From: an uncultured Clostridia bacterium
GTDB taxonomy: Bacteria; Bacillota; Clostridia; Oscillospirales; CAG-272
Length of the DNA: 45,160 nucleotides
NCBI GenBank assembly: GCA_944384525.1
Contig: CALWTR010000006.1
Span: 1 to 45,160, forward strand
Direction: 5' to 3'
Each line of letters begins with the position of its first letter. Positions within the stretch are counted from its first letter, which is position 1. The translations under genes were made by a program, and so were the position numbers. A model generated the notes under the pieces. It was given only the letters and a program-made list of their open reading frames with translations. It had not been told where the DNA came from and searched no databases. Below are positions 1-7,284 of this stretch, piece by piece.

Positions 1-420
1 AACGAAAACAAGGAATTGCAAGACACAATCGCCAACGAAAAAGCAATGCAGATAAATTACAGTTATGCCGATATTCGCAAATGGCTGTCGCATTTCCGAA
101 CGCTTGACTATTCCAAGACAAAGAACCGCAAAGACCTAATAGACACATTCATTTATAGGGTGATACTGTACAACGATAAAATGAAAGTGTTGTTCCACCT
201 CAAAGGCGGGCAACAGGGTGAACTGCTCTTAAATCTAATTTTCCCCGATTATCCCGACGGATACGGCGACGACGGCGAGAACGTCCAAAAAATGCCCGAA
301 AATGAAAAAGAAACCGATAAATCGGTTTCTAATTCTGACGTAAACGCAGAGTGTGCGTATACGTCGCGTTTGGTGGAGATGACGAGAATCGAACTCGTGT
401 CCGAGAACCCATCCGGGTGA
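1..420 (+). CDS. C-terminal end of a large serine recombinase (5' end outside window), reading into the tmRNA gene
   Basis: The frame is open from base 1, so the start lies upstream. The protein is the coiled-coil and C-terminal part of a Firmicutes large serine recombinase: a charged helix, then a run around residues ASN/LYS 'KTKNRKDLIDTF', then a beta-rich 'KMKVLFHLKGGQQ' segment. The catalytic N-terminal half is not visible. It is about 85 percent identical by eye to the fragment at 31213-31932. The last 16 or so codons (from base 371) are antisense tmRNA sequence, so the protein's own C-terminus is completed by host DNA after integration. The stop is TGA at 418-420. Family assignment is confident; whether the complete gene works cannot be seen. 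Confidence 0.8.
   Translation, partial: NENKELQDTIANEKAMQINYSYADIRKWLSHFRTLDYSKTKNRKDLIDTFIYRVILYNDKMKVLFHLKGGQQGELLLNLIFPDYPDGYGDDGENVQKMPENEKETDKSVSNSDVNAECAYTSRLVEMTRIELVSENPSG
304..329 (-). terminator. Terminator of tmRNA, embedded in the recombinase coding sequence
   Basis: The 20 bases at 310-329 (GAAACCGATAAATCGGTTTC) form a perfect 9-bp stem with a 2-nt spacer. Read on the minus strand, downstream of the tmRNA 3' end, the stem is followed by TTTTTC. The same DNA codes for E-T-D-K-S-V-S of the recombinase. An equivalent hairpin lies at 31406-31430 beyond tRNA-Pro. The spacer is very short for a loop, so in RNA the inner pairs would open. Confidence 0.65.
351..373. other. Element/host junction at the tmRNA 3' end (putative attachment site)
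   Basis: GTGTGCGTATAC at 351-362 is followed by 8 unshared bases and then TGG at 371-373, the complement of the tmRNA CCA end. The identical 12-mer at the identical 8-bp distance from a CCA end occurs beside tRNA-Pro (31371-31393). This fixes the boundary between mobile element and host. The exact crossover dinucleotide cannot be determined from one sequence. Confidence 0.6.
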
Positions 421-765
421 CTTTCTTCGCGGACAGTCTGTCGTTTAAATTTCCCTCGGCGACGCGCCGGCAGACAGGCTCATCGCTTCGGTAGCCCTTT
501 TGTCCATGGCCGGATCAAGGGCGAAAGTCCGGCTCATGTTCACCGCTGATTTGACGCCCCGGCTGAGGCCGCGGTATTCCGCAGCGGGACGGGCGGCACT
601 TTGGCCGCGGCACTGCTTACGCTCAACGCCTTGCGGCGATGAACTTAGGCAGCCATAGCAACTTTATTGTTGTCGTTTATTATTTAAGTTTGGGCAGTTT
701 GCAAGATTACCCGGCTTGCCGCGCTTATCACGCATCAAGACCCCCGTCGAAACCATTACATCCCC
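371..765 (-). ncRNA. ssrA: Transfer-messenger RNA (tmRNA)
   Basis: tmRNA rescues stalled ribosomes, with SmpB, by adding a degradation tag. The 5' end (GGGGATG, at 765) pairs over seven bases with the 3' end CATCTCC, followed by A and a coded CCA at 371-373. The T arm has the usual GGACACGAGTTCGATTCTCG form, and the 5' domain has the conserved GGTTTCGACGGGG. A reading frame at 645-680 ends in N-D-N-N-K-V-A-M-A-A-stop, a typical tag; the codon at the usual resume position is AUA (678-680) rather than the usual GCA. Length, 395 nt, is normal. A perfect promoter lies just upstream. Confidence 0.95.
645..680 (-). other. tmRNA tag reading frame
   Basis: Reading on the minus strand from 680: AUA AAC GAC AAC AAU AAA GUU GCU AUG GCU GCC UAA. 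The tag would be I-N-D-N-N-K-V-A-M-A-A. The hydrophobic Ala-Ala end matches proteolysis tags. The resume codon is placed by analogy with GCA-AAC-GAC in other tmRNAs, so its identity is inferred. Confidence 0.7.
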
Positions 766-775
766 GTACACATAT

Positions 776-804
776 ATTATATAACTTTCCGGCGAGGATG
801 TCAA
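776..804 (-). promoter_or_regulatory. Promoter of tmRNA gene
   Basis: On the minus strand TTGACA (804-799), a 17-bp spacer and TATAAT (781-776): a perfect sigma-70/sigma-A consensus. It sits 10 bp before the tmRNA 5' end, as expected for a stable RNA. Confidence 0.9.
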
Positions 805-839
805 TAGCGCGGCTTGTCGGATCCTGTCCGCTCGTCGGC

Positions 840-1814
840 TCAGAGCTTGTATCCGGGGAACTCACTGAGGAAATATATCTCTCCGCTGGGTATGGTGAAC
901 TCCTTGCCAGAGAGATAGTCGAGAACTGTGCTCTCGCTCTTATCGAAAGAAAAACGTATCTTATATGAACAGAGTGCTTGATGAGCAAAACCGCGCCGTC
1001 TGTCCTCGCGGTTGCTCCCGTATTTTCCGTCCCCGAGCAGCGGATGACCTATATGCGCCATATGCGCGCGTATCTGATGAGTCCTTCCTGTTAGCAGCTC
1101 CACCTCGAGCAGAGAAAGACCGCCTCTCTCGGACAGAACTCGGTAGCGCGTGCGTATTTCCTTGGCGCCCCTCGGAGGATCACGGTCGAATACCCTTACA
1201 GTCTTGCTGTTTTCATCCTTGACAAGATAGGCGCGGAGCGTCGCTCTGGCGGGAGACGGAACTCCGTGTACGGCGCAGAGATAAAACTTGTCTATTTCCC
1301 GCTTTCTGATCTTGTCGTTCATGACGCGGAGCGCCTCGGCATTTTTCGCGGCTATGACTATCCCGCCGGTGTTCCTGTCTATCCGGTTGCAGAGCGCAGG
1401 TGCAAACGACTGTTCTGCCTCCGGATCGTACTCGCCCTTGCCGTACAGATATGCTTTGATATTCATTATGAGAGTATCCGAGGCACCGTCCTCGTCTTCA
1501 TGTACGCTGACTCCGGGGCGCTTGTTGACCAGCAGTATATTGCTGTCCTCATATATGACTGAGAGTGAGGGCGTGATACGCGAGAGCTCTGCGGATGAGC
1601 CCCTGTCTTTTGAAAACAGCTCCTCCGGGAGAAAGCACTGGACTGTGTCTCCCTCAGATAGGATATCCGAGCCCTCGCACCTTTTCCGGTTCAGCTTGAT
1701 CTTCTTTTTTCTTATTGCCTTATATAAAAGGGAAGCGGGCATGTCCGCCGCCTTTGAAAGGAACTTGTCGAGGCGCTGCCCGCAGTCATTTTTGCCTATT
1801 TTGAATTCGTGCAT
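840..1814 (-). CDS. RluA-family 23S rRNA pseudouridine synthase
   Basis: A 324-residue cytoplasmic enzyme that converts specific uridines in rRNA to pseudouridine. Residues 1-60 resemble an S4 RNA-binding domain ('GQRLDKFLSK', 'IRKKKIKLN'). The catalytic domain follows, with the nucleophile Asp146 in N-R-I-D-R-N-T-G-G, a variant of the usual H-R-L-D. Further along are 'LLTGRTHQIRAHMAHIGHPLLGD', the conserved uracil-site motif of the family, and 'ALCSYKIRF'. It starts only 6 bp after upp, so the two are probably one transcript. It is closest to the RluC/RluD type, but the target uridine cannot be named from sequence. Confidence 0.9.
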   Translation of the reverse strand: MHEFKIGKNDCGQRLDKFLSKAADMPASLLYKAIRKKKIKLNRKRCEGSDILSEGDTVQCFLPEELFSKDRGSSAELSRITPSLSVIYEDSNILLVNKRPGVSVHEDEDGASDTLIMNIKAYLYGKGEYDPEAEQSFAPALCNRIDRNTGGIVIAAKNAEALRVMNDKIRKREIDKFYLCAVHGVPSPARATLRAYLVKDENSKTVRVFDRDPPRGAKEIRTRYRVLSERGGLSLLEVELLTGRTHQIRAHMAHIGHPLLGDGKYGSNREDRRRGFAHQALCSYKIRFSFDKSESTVLDYLSGKEFTIPSGEIYFLSEFPGYKL

Positions 1815-1820
1815 CAGAGA

Positions 1821-2450
1821 TCACTTCGTACCGAAGATACGGTCACCCGCGTCTCCGAGTCCCGGGACAATGTATGCATGATCGTTGAGCCTCTCATCGA
1901 GCGCCGCACAGTAAATATCAACGTCGGGGTGATCGTTCTGCACCTTTTTGACTCCCTCCGGAGCGGCGACAAGGCACATGAGGACGAGGTTTGTCCCGCC
2001 CTTTTGCTTGATAAGCTTTATCGCGTCTGAGGCGGAACCGCCGGTCGCGAGCATCGGGTCGACTACGATGACCAGCCTGCTCCCTATATCGGGCGGCATT
2101 TTGCAGTAGTATTCGACGGGGAGATGAGTTTCAGGGTCGCGGTAGAGGCCTATGTGACCGACGCGTGCGACCGGAACGAGTTTCATGAGTCCGTCCACCA
2201 TACCGAGGCCTGCGCGGAGGATCGGCACGATAGCGAGCTTTTTGCCGGATACATGCTTGAACGTCGCTTTTGATATAGGCGTCTCGATCTCGATATCCTC
2301 GAGAGGGAGGTTTCGCGTTATCTCATAGCCCATGAGCATGGAGATCTCGTTGAGGAGCTCTCTGAAGTCTTTTGAAGATGTATTTTTGTCTCTCATTATC
2401 GTGAGCTTATGCTGGATCAGCGGATGATCCACTATATGAAACTGGCTCAT
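1821..2450 (-). CDS. upp: Uracil phosphoribosyltransferase
   Basis: Salvages uracil with PRPP to UMP. The 209-residue length is exactly that of the family. Visible motifs are '[14 protein letters not shown]', the PRPP loop '[16 protein letters not shown]' and the C-terminal uracil-binding '[16 protein letters not shown]'. I chose the ATG at 2450 (M-S-Q-F-H) because it gives the normal N-terminus and has a GGGGG Shine-Dalgarno; a longer frame to 2543 overlaps the promoter and is unlikely. It has its own promoter at 2493-2521 and is followed after 6 bp by the pseudouridine synthase. Confidence 0.95.
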   Translation of the reverse strand: MSQFHIVDHPLIQHKLTIMRDKNTSSKDFRELLNEISMLMGYEITRNLPLEDIEIETPISKATFKHVSGKKLAIVPILRAGLGMVDGLMKLVPVARVGHIGLYRDPETHLPVEYYCKMPPDIGSRLVIVVDPMLATGGSASDAIKLIKQKGGTNLVLMCLVAAPEGVKKVQNDHPDVDIYCAALDERLNDHAYIVPGLGDAGDRIFGTK

Positions 2451-2492
2451 AGTAATTTCCCCCGAAATAAGTTTTTTTGCATTATCCAAGAT

Positions 2493-2521
2493 ATTATACA
2501 ATAAAACGACGGGAATTTCAA
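2493..2521 (-). promoter_or_regulatory. Promoter of upp
   Basis: Minus strand TTGAAA (2521-2516), 17-bp spacer, TATAAT (2498-2493), about 45 bp before the upp start. It separates upp from the two-component genes upstream. Confidence 0.8.
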
Positions 2522-2579
2522 TAGTGACGATGTAAAAAGGCAAAAATATCGGCCTGATAACGGCGGTGCGTATCGCTTC

Positions 2580-3377
2580 TTAACGGGCGGTCATGCATGC
2601 GCCGCGCTCTCTGATCGAGTCGAGCTCCGCGAGATACATCACAGACCAGTCGTAGGACTTGCAGAATTCCCCGTGATAGCTGCCCTTGCCGGTTATGAGA
2701 TAGTCCCAGTAATCGCATTCGATCATGCCTTTATCCAGCGACAGAGCGCCGCGTCCCCATTCGATGCAGTGGATATCTATATCATTGAGAACTTTTCTCA
2801 GCCGCCATACGGCGTCACGGTACAGTATTTTGCTTTTTTCCGCGTCTCCGTCCGGCCACAGCTGAGATATTGCGTCGTTCATCGTGAGCGTTCTGCCGTT
2901 ATATGAGAGCAGCAGTGCAAACAGCTCTTTCGACTTCGATGAGGAGAAACTGACTCTTTTGTTTCCTATAAAGCAGTCAAAAGTATCGAACATTTTGACT
3001 GTGAGGACGCGCTTTTCCTCCTTTATCAGCGAGAGGTATTTGACCAGCTCGTCAGAGCTGTACGGCTTGTACAGGAATCCGAGCGTACGACTGCGCACAT
3101 ACGGCGTCAGTTCTGCGGCGGTGACCGACAGTCCGGTCATAAAAACAAGTTTTATGGACGGCAGTATCTGTATCAGCTTTTCTGCCAGCTCGATACCGTT
3201 CGTCTCCGGCATTTTTATATCCAAAAATGCGGCGTCTACCGTGTTGTGCGCAACATATCTGCATATCTCCGCCGTGTTGTTCCGGAAAAATTTATAATCT
3301 ATGTTCTGCTCTTCTATGATCTCATTCAGGAAGACGTGCAGTGCATTTATCTCATCGTCAACTACTATTATTCTCAT
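2580..3377 (-). CDS. Response regulator with receiver and winged-helix (SARP/OmpR-like) output domain
   Basis: 265 residues. Residues 1-115 are a receiver domain: acidic pair Asp7/Asp8, phosphoacceptor Asp53 in 'AFLDIKMPE', Thr81 and Lys104 in 'FLYKPY'. Residues from about 125 form a DNA-binding domain of the transcriptional-regulator C/SARP type ('FSSSKSKELFALLLSYNGRTLTMNDAISQLWP' region and 'LYRDAVWRLRKVL'). The C-terminal 'YHGEFCKSYDWS' is typical of the clostridial versions. Its start overlaps the end of the kinase gene by 20 bp, so the pair is co-translated. The regulated genes are not obvious from context. No LytTR domain is present, although the partner kinase is of the LytS type. Confidence 0.85.
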   Translation of the reverse strand: MRIIVVDDEINALHVFLNEIIEEQNIDYKFFRNNTAEICRYVAHNTVDAAFLDIKMPETNGIELAEKLIQILPSIKLVFMTGLSVTAAELTPYVRSRTLGFLYKPYSSDELVKYLSLIKEEKRVLTVKMFDTFDCFIGNKRVSFSSSKSKELFALLLSYNGRTLTMNDAISQLWPDGDAEKSKILYRDAVWRLRKVLNDIDIHCIEWGRGALSLDKGMIECDYWDYLITGKGSYHGEFCKSYDWSVMYLAELDSIRERGACMTAR

Positions 3378-4749
3378 CGGCGCTTTCCTTTCGTATTATT
3401 ATGGTTATCTCAGTGCCTTTTCCGCAAATGCTGGATATTGTCGGCTCCGTACCGAGGAGGATATTGAAGCGCTTGCAGGCGTTGCTGATCCCGTGCGCGT
3501 CCTTTGCTATCCGTGAGGTGTCGAAGCCGACGCCGTTGTCGGATATCTTTAATTCTATGGTCCCGTCAACTGCGTATGACGAGATCATGATATATCCTCC
3601 GTCTATCTCATTTACGCGGCTGTATTTGACGGCGTTTTCCACGAAGGTCTGGACGGAAAATACAGGTACGCTGAAATCTGTCATATCGATATTATAGATG
3701 ATGTTGAAGGAATGCGTCTGACTTGAGTTGACAAAATTCACGTATTCGTTTATGTTGTTGAGTTCTTGCTCGAAGGGTATGATCTCCGCATCGGCGGATG
3801 AGATGATCTCGCGGAGGTATCTTGAAAGCAGCTCGAGCGATCTGTCTCCTTCGTTCGGGTTACGGTGGTAGCCGGACTTCACTATGTTAAGCGCATTGAA
3901 AATAAAATGAGGCTTTATCTGCCCGGTAAGTATCTTCATTTTCAGCCGTTCGTTCTGCCGGCAGCATTCCTCTGCGCGGCTGGCGATTTTGTCTGCCTTT
4001 AAAACGAACGATATATACACTGTGGCGAAGCATAACAGGCAAAACCATATGTATGACGAGGTAGCCCAGTTCGAGCCGGATATGAACCCGGTATAATACA
4101 GCACGTTCACAGTGTGCATCCCCGCAACGGAAAAAAGTATCGCGGATGAAAATATAAATATCGCGTCATCGGTATCCGCAAGATAGGAGCGCAGCTGTAT
4201 AGACAGAAAGTACGCTGCGAGGAAAATGACGAAGCTCAGATGCACTGCGGATCTGAACCTGGAAAGTGACAGGGAGGAGTAGGTTGCCGCGCATAGCGCC
4301 CCTGCTATCAGGATCGGAGAGAGCGAGATCCTTTTGCCATGGGGGCGATATGTGTAGCAGAAGAATGAAAGCAGCGAAAGCTCTGTGCCGATAAATAAAA
4401 GGTTCTCAGCAGACTCAAGCAATAGTGCCGCCGTGGAGCCGGCTCCCGGCAGACGAATGACGTTCATGTCAGGAGAGATGAGCAGATATATCAGGAGGAA
4501 CAGCGGCGGGAGCACCGTGTGAAATTTGGAGGATGAGATAGTGAGCATGAATATGAACTCAACTATAAAAATAATGAACAGCAGTATACAGGTTATGAGT
4601 GAGAAAATTTCAAGAGCGCGGTCCGTTTCCTGCATGAATGTGTATCCGCATTTCGGCAGGAGGCAGAGTAGCAGACTTCCGGCGCAGACTACAAGAGTAT
4701 TCATCAATACAGACAGGACCCGTGTCGCTCTTTTGCTTTTTTTACTCAT
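3358..4749 (-). CDS. Membrane sensor histidine kinase, LytS/YehU-type (HisK_5TM/His_kinase families)
   Basis: About 463 residues. The N-terminal half holds seven or so hydrophobic segments, a 7TM-like sensor with short loops. The kinase core begins at 'LTGQIKPHFIFNALN', where His281 is the likely phosphorylated residue, and continues with 'VQTFVENAVKYS' (N box) and 'ISDNGVGFD' (G1 box). This is the His_kinase (PF06580) layout. The start at 4749 (M-S-K-K-S-K) is preferred over 4761 or 4836 because a GTGG sequence lies about 9 bp upstream; the support is modest. It is the cognate kinase of the overlapping regulator. The signal cannot be predicted. Confidence 0.85.
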   Translation of the reverse strand: MSKKSKRATRVLSVLMNTLVVCAGSLLLCLLPKCGYTFMQETDRALEIFSLITCILLFIIFIVEFIFMLTISSSKFHTVLPPLFLLIYLLISPDMNVIRLPGAGSTAALLLESAENLLFIGTELSLLSFFCYTYRPHGKRISLSPILIAGALCAATYSSLSLSRFRSAVHLSFVIFLAAYFLSIQLRSYLADTDDAIFIFSSAILFSVAGMHTVNVLYYTGFISGSNWATSSYIWFCLLCFATVYISFVLKADKIASRAEECCRQNERLKMKILTGQIKPHFIFNALNIVKSGYHRNPNEGDRSLELLSRYLREIISSADAEIIPFEQELNNINEYVNFVNSSQTHSFNIIYNIDMTDFSVPVFSVQTFVENAVKYSRVNEIDGGYIMISSYAVDGTIELKISDNGVGFDTSRIAKDAHGISNACKRFNILLGTEPTISSICGKGTEITIIIRKESADENNSS

Positions 4750-5044
4750 ATAACACCACATAAAATAAAAGAATTTTTTGCAGCGCGTTCCCCCAGGATC
4801 GCTTGTGGTACCGTTTTGTGACCCTTGGATGTGCAAATCGAATATTTATTACATAATTATACAACAAAATCCGCTAAAAAAGCGCTGGAAAATATAGTCA
4901 AATGACTGTTTTTTCTGAGAGAATATTTCATCAGCGGTATTTTGAGGTGTGAAGGAACCGGAGATGATCTATCTGAATCAATATAATCAATAAAAGCAGA
5001 ATAAAAGCGGCGCAGATGTCAAAGACTGGATTGACCGTAAACAG

Positions 5045-5108
5045 GGCAGTGAATAAAAAGGGCAATGAATAAAAGCGGCAATGAATAAAAACGGAAGGAA
5101 GAAAAGCT
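5045..5108. repeat. 16-bp tandem repeat, four units
   Basis: GGCAGTGAATAAAAAG, GGCAATGAATAAAAGC, GGCAATGAATAAAAAC and the decayed GGAAGGAAGAAAAGCT follow each other with an exact 16-bp period. The period is not a multiple of three, so it is not a protein repeat. Confidence 0.85.
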
Positions 5109-5196
5109 ATGCATGCATGTCCGGCAGGGCTGAATAAAAAACCGTTTTCCTGCACAGCGTTATGAAAGCCGCACGCTGACTTAATGAGAGAAAATG

Positions 5197-5242
5197 CAAA
5201 AATAAAAACGGTCTCCCGACCCGCAGGAGCAAGCCGGGAGAC
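5197..5242 (-). terminator. Orphan intrinsic terminator
   Basis: GTCTCCCG (5211-5218) pairs with CGGGAGAC (5235-5242). On the minus strand the stem is followed by GTTTTTATTTTTG. No gene ends just before it: the nearest upstream minus-strand gene already has its terminator at 5551-5588. A short untranslated RNA from about 5300-5470 could end here. Confidence 0.6.
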
Positions 5243-5550
5243 GCACCTTGAAAATATCTCACTGTGCTCCCCAAGAGTGTAGGACGTTGAGGCCATATTT
5301 CAAATACAGATATGATTTCTGAATAAACCTCTGAATAAATATGATCTCCGGATAAACAATGCTTTCAAATAAACAATAATTTTAAATAAACGATAATTTA
5401 CCGCGGCCGGAAAATAAGGCAGTGTATTCAGTATATGCAATAATGATATACCGTGAGTCAGCGGTAGGAATAAAACTCCGGAAAAAAATCCCGAACACAG
5501 GGAGCCGGGAACAAAACTTCTAAAATGAATTTTTCGGGAACAGATATCCG

Positions 5551-5588
5551 AAAAATAAAGCCCCCGGAAATAAAGATCCGGAGGCTTT
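5551..5588 (-). terminator. Terminator of SGNH hydrolase gene
   Basis: AAAGCC.CCGG (5557-5567) pairs with CCGG.GGCTTT (5578-5588) with one mismatch. On the minus strand it is followed by TATTTTT. It lies 14 bp after the stop codon of the gene at 5602-6315. Confidence 0.75.
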
Positions 5589-5601
5589 ACTGTAAAACCG
5601 G

Positions 5602-6315
5602 TCAGGCACGAAGCCTTTTTCTGTCGAAGCGTATGCCGTTCGACGCGTTTGTGAGGAATTCGAATATGGAGCTTTCAACAAGGCGGTGTCCCTCCTCGGT
5701 CGGGTGTATCCCGTCTGCCGCCAGAAGGTAGTTGTATCTGTGCGAAAGAAGGAATTTTTCGCGCAGGTCAATGACCGGGAGCGAGAACTCCGCGGCGAGA
5801 GAATTTATCATGGCGGAATAGTGCTCCTGCCAGCGGTAGAGCATCGACTTGTCTCCGAGCCAGGTCAGGATGTTTTCAAAGGAAAGCCCCTTCGATATCC
5901 AATTCATATATTTATCCGCGCTGAGTGGGACGAGAGTACAGAGAACTACCTGTGCCCCTTTGGAAAGAGCATAGCGGATCGCGCTGCGGTAGGTGTCCAG
6001 GAAGAGCTCTTTGGGAGTGTTCGGCAGAAATGTCCCTCCGGGATTGTCAGATATCTCGCTCCATTTGTAGTCGCAGTCGTTGCCTCCGAATTCAAGGAGC
6101 ACTATCGTGCCCTCTTCGCAATCGACAAGAGATTTAAGGAGCTCGTCGTAGCCCTTTGCGATAGTGGCGCCCATGCGCGAGTGATTCTCTATATCTATAC
6201 CGAGCTTTGCGATGCTGTCGAGATTATGACCCGTCCAGAGCGTATAACGCGATTTTTCTTCCGAATAAGTGACGCCTCTGAGTATCGAGTCGCCGTATAT
6301 ACGCATTTTGCTCAT
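5602..6315 (-). CDS. SGNH/GDSL-family hydrolase
   Basis: 237 residues, no signal peptide, so probably cytoplasmic. The SGNH blocks are clear: block I 'YGDSILRG' with the catalytic Ser near residue 10, block III 'FGGNDCDY' and block V 'AADGIHPTEEGH' with the Asp-His pair. Such enzymes are esterases or carbohydrate deacetylases; the substrate is not deducible. It is transcribed alone from the promoter at 6352-6380, divergent from the XRE regulator gene, and has its own terminator. A CCGGAGG ribosome site lies before ATG 6315. Confidence 0.85.
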   Translation of the reverse strand: MSKMRIYGDSILRGVTYSEEKSRYTLWTGHNLDSIAKLGIDIENHSRMGATIAKGYDELLKSLVDCEEGTIVLLEFGGNDCDYKWSEISDNPGGTFLPNTPKELFLDTYRSAIRYALSKGAQVVLCTLVPLSADKYMNWISKGLSFENILTWLGDKSMLYRWQEHYSAMINSLAAEFSLPVIDLREKFLLSHRYNYLLAADGIHPTEEGHRLVESSIFEFLTNASNGIRFDRKRLRA

Positions 6316-6351
6316 TTGATCTGCCTCCGGTGTGTTTTTTCTTCTGTTATA

Positions 6352-6380
6352 ATGATACCATCAAAAACTATTTTTGTCAC
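6352..6380 (-). promoter_or_regulatory. Promoter of SGNH hydrolase gene
   Basis: Minus strand GTGACA (6380-6375), 17-bp spacer, TATCAT (6357-6352), about 37 bp before the start codon. Confidence 0.6.
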
Positions 6381-6440
6381 CCTACACCTGTTTTAAACAT
6401 CTAGACCGTTAGTGATCGGATAAGTAGAGGGATCCGGCGC

Positions 6441-6459
6441 ATTCTACCGGCGGTAGAAT
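6441..6459. promoter_or_regulatory. Palindromic operator candidate of the XRE regulator
   Basis: ATTCTACC-GGC-GGTAGAAT, a perfect 8-3-8 dyad centred about 50 bp upstream of the -35 box. A single half-site ATTCTACC recurs at 6552-6559, between the transcription start and the XRE start codon. Self-regulation by the XRE protein is the simplest reading. Confidence 0.6.
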
Positions 6460-6496
6460 CAGCTCTCTCCCGCTCGGCATCGCGAAAAAAACGTTA

Positions 6497-6525
6497 TTGA
6501 CAAATCGGCTCTCCTGTGCTAAGAT
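6497..6525 (+). promoter_or_regulatory. Promoter of the XRE-ABC exporter operon
   Basis: TTGACA (6497-6502), 17-bp spacer, TAAGAT (6520-6525), 60 bp before the start codon at 6585. Confidence 0.85.
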
Positions 6526-6584
6526 TAATAAGTAGAGCCGGCAGGCGAGAAATTCTACCGAAAGAAAAGGAAATAAAAGTTTAC

Positions 6585-7280
6585 ATGGATGACCTGAGAA
6601 AGATAATAGCCTCGAATATTGTCGCACTTCGGCGCTCCGGAAAGCTGACGCAGGGAGAGCTGGCGGAGAAACTCAATTATTCAGACAAGGCTGTTTCAAA
6701 GTGGGAGAGAGCGGAGTCTATGCCGGATATAGCCGTTCTCAAGCAGATCGCAGATATGTTCGGGGTCACCGTCGATTATCTCTTGAGCGAACAGCACAGC
6801 GCGTCCCAAATAGTTATGAAGAAAGAGCTGACGCATTCGGTAAAACGGAACAGGGTCATAATTTCAATGCTTTCCGCCTCCCTTGTTTGGCTGATCGCGA
6901 CGCTTGTATTTGTCAACCTTGTGTTTTTTACCGATACAAAGGGAGATTGCTGGATAGCTTTTATTTATGCGATCCCGATCTCATCTATTGTTATACTTGT
7001 TTTCAACACGATATGGGGACGGCGCAGGCTCAATTTTCTGATAGTTACGGTCCTGGTTTGGACAACGCTCCTGACGCTCTATCTTACGCTGAAGATGTTT
7101 TTTGACAACGGAGGACTTTGGCTGATCTTTATCCTTGGCGTGCCCGGACAGCTCATAATTTTTCTGTGGGCAGGACTCGATACCCGTGCGCGTTTCAACC
7201 GGAACATCGACCGCCTCAGGCGCAGTGCGGAGGATGATACGGCGGGGGATGAGACGTCATCTGCGGAAAAGGAGGAGTGA
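6585..7280 (+). CDS. XRE-family transcriptional regulator with four-segment membrane domain
   Basis: 231 residues. Residues 1-65 are a helix-turn-helix of the Cro/CI type ('NIVALRRSGKLTQGELAEKLNYSDKAVSKWERAESMPD'). After a charged linker come four hydrophobic helices, ending in a basic and acidic tail. The design suggests a membrane-bound repressor that senses envelope state or its partner transporter. It starts at the ATG at 6585 (M-D-D-L-R-K), which begins the helix-turn-helix; AAAGGA lies upstream at a slightly long distance. The exporter gene starts 5 bp after its stop, so the two are one operon. It may bind the ATTCTACC dyad. Confidence 0.85.
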   Translation: MDDLRKIIASNIVALRRSGKLTQGELAEKLNYSDKAVSKWERAESMPDIAVLKQIADMFGVTVDYLLSEQHSASQIVMKKELTHSVKRNRVIISMLSASLVWLIATLVFVNLVFFTDTKGDCWIAFIYAIPISSIVILVFNTIWGRRRLNFLIVTVLVWTTLLTLYLTLKMFFDNGGLWLIFILGVPGQLIIFLWAGLDTRARFNRNIDRLRRSAEDDTAGDETSSAEKEE

Positions 7281-7284
7281 TGTG

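Larger units (their letters stand above)
4750..5601. other. Gene-free A-rich region between kinase and SGNH hydrolase
   Basis: 850 bp without a convincing gene. It holds a possible TATAAT for the kinase on the minus strand near 4850, a 16-bp tandem repeat (5045-5108), an orphan minus-strand terminator (5197-5242), and many short words ending in AATAAA, notably in 5325-5400 and 5465-5590, where loosely repeated GGAA(T)AAA...CC blocks follow each other. Reading frames here lack ribosome sites and follow the repeats, so I do not call them genes. Confidence 0.6.

Noticed and set aside
4931..5296. 121-residue minus-strand reading frame with hydrophobic stretches
   Set aside because: No ribosome site, it runs through the 16-bp tandem repeat and across a terminator hairpin; the hydrophobic residues come from A-rich repeats read backwards.
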